Shown here in pieces: positions 63,640 to 64,000 of a DNA stretch of 64,000 nt. A program made the translations under genes and the position numbers. How positions within the stretch are numbered: the stretch's first letter is position 1; every line of letters begins with the position of its first letter. This DNA is from Flavobacterium zepuense. Its GTDB lineage: Bacteria; Bacteroidota; Bacteroidia; Flavobacteriales; Flavobacteriaceae. The stretch lies in assembly GCF_007097145.1 (NCBI RefSeq), contig NZ_VJVZ01000005.1, positions 248,001 through 312,000 on the forward strand, read 5' to 3'. The notes below the pieces were generated by a model, which made no database searches, was not told the DNA's origin, and worked only from the letters and a program-made list of their open reading frames with translations.

Positions 63640-64000
63640 ATGAAAAACACCTTACTGGCAGTGATTGCGCTATTTGTTGTAGCCAATGCTGCGGCCCAGA
63701 AATTTACCGATGCCGAGCGCACTCTTATTAAAGCCGGCGACAGAAATGCTAAAATGCGGGTGCTTCAGGTTACTGATGCCGCCGATTTAAAGATTCTGCA
63801 AACGCTAAGCACCAACATAGATGTTAAAGACGAGTCGCTTTTACTACTAACCCAGCGTATGTATGCCACCGTAAGGGATACTGCCAACCCCGGTGTGGGT
63901 ATTGCCGCGCCACAGGTGGGCATTAATAAAAATGTTATCTGGGTACAGCGTTTTGATAAGCCCGGCGAACCGTTTGAGGTATATCTTAACCCGAAGATCA
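63640..64000 (+). CDS. Peptide deformylase-like protein with signal peptide, N-terminal part only
   Basis: The gene runs off the right edge with 120 codons visible. The first 20 residues (MKNTLLAVIALFVVANAAAQ) are a clear signal peptide. The following sequence shows deformylase motif I, GVGIAAPQVGINKNVIW near residue 95. Motifs II (EGCLS) and III (HExxH) lie beyond the window. Deformylases normally act on nascent chains in the cytosol, so an exported form is unusual, though such proteins are seen in Bacteroidetes. It is 3 bp after glmM and presumably in its operon. Confidence 0.85.
   Translation, partial: MKNTLLAVIALFVVANAAAQKFTDAERTLIKAGDRNAKMRVLQVTDAADLKILQTLSTNIDVKDESLLLLTQRMYATVRDTANPGVGIAAPQVGINKNVIWVQRFDKPGEPFEVYLNPKI

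Overview
The window is chromosomal DNA from a member of the Bacteroidota, almost certainly a Flavobacteriaceae species (Flavobacterium-like). Signs of this are a type IX secretion C-terminal domain of both kinds (type A and type B), the rpmB-rpmG-DUF4295-ftsY cluster, zinc-free ribosomal proteins L31 (type B) and L33, the alternative GlmU-like protein, a long SecA, bacillithiol synthesis (BshC), few Shine-Dalgarno sequences, and promoters of the Bacteroidetes form TTG-N19-TAnnTTTG. Coding density is high. There are no phage genes, transposases or rRNA operons. Layout: 1-4.9 kb holds a phospho-sugar mutase (cut by the window edge), a polyprenyl-phosphate glycosyltransferase, a DUF4199 protein, L31, a GlmU-like protein, a nuclease and a PepSY-like protein. 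5-8.7 kb holds a two-component system and an oligopeptide-binding lipoprotein. 9-15 kb is gltBD, for glutamate synthesis. 15-22 kb has an E2 acyltransferase, a glycosyltransferase, Hsp20, a DUF1624 membrane protein, a LolD-like ATPase, a cobalamin adenosyltransferase and DUF2795. 22-28.9 kb has secA and a large repeat-rich T9SS cargo protein. The most interesting part is 29.5-34.8 kb, a divergent RNA-repair locus. A WYL-domain regulator faces a TROVE (Ro60/Rsr) protein, followed by about 1.1 kb without protein genes and then an RtcB RNA ligase. The 1.1 kb contains six copies of a conserved RNA module: constant flanks TGCCGT, GTTACTTCGT and CATTG around a helix that changes sequence but keeps its pairing. 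Four copies carry tRNA-like T-arms. One has the circularly permuted order T-arm, capped acceptor-like stem, D-arm, as in bacterial YrlA RNAs. Two are minimal hairpins resembling the Ro-binding helix of animal Y RNAs. The cassette is bracketed by two copies of a palindromic repeat, and the divergent promoters carry two copies of a probable operator. I read this as an expanded, multi-mimic Ro/Y-RNA/RtcB system under WYL control. 35-42 kb has a D-Ala-D-Ala dipeptidase, a T9SS type A protein, a DEDDh exonuclease, an FAH-family protein, an Hpt protein, CinA, ribosomal proteins and FtsY. 42-56 kb is a mixed housekeeping and accessory stretch: a beta-barrel protein, a serine hydrolase, a DUF721 protein, Ndk, a ParE-like toxin-antitoxin pair, BshC, secreted proteins of unknown role, a B12-type radical SAM protein, RimO, a glutamine cyclotransferase and the small SRP RNA. 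56-64 kb has an SDR, a transaldolase, a thioredoxin-reductase-like flavoprotein, a ClC channel, AlkD-like, AcpH-like and GlmM proteins, and the start of a secreted peptide deformylase. Cell-envelope sugar metabolism recurs (sugar mutases, GlmU-like, two glycosyltransferases), but the genes are scattered rather than in one operon.
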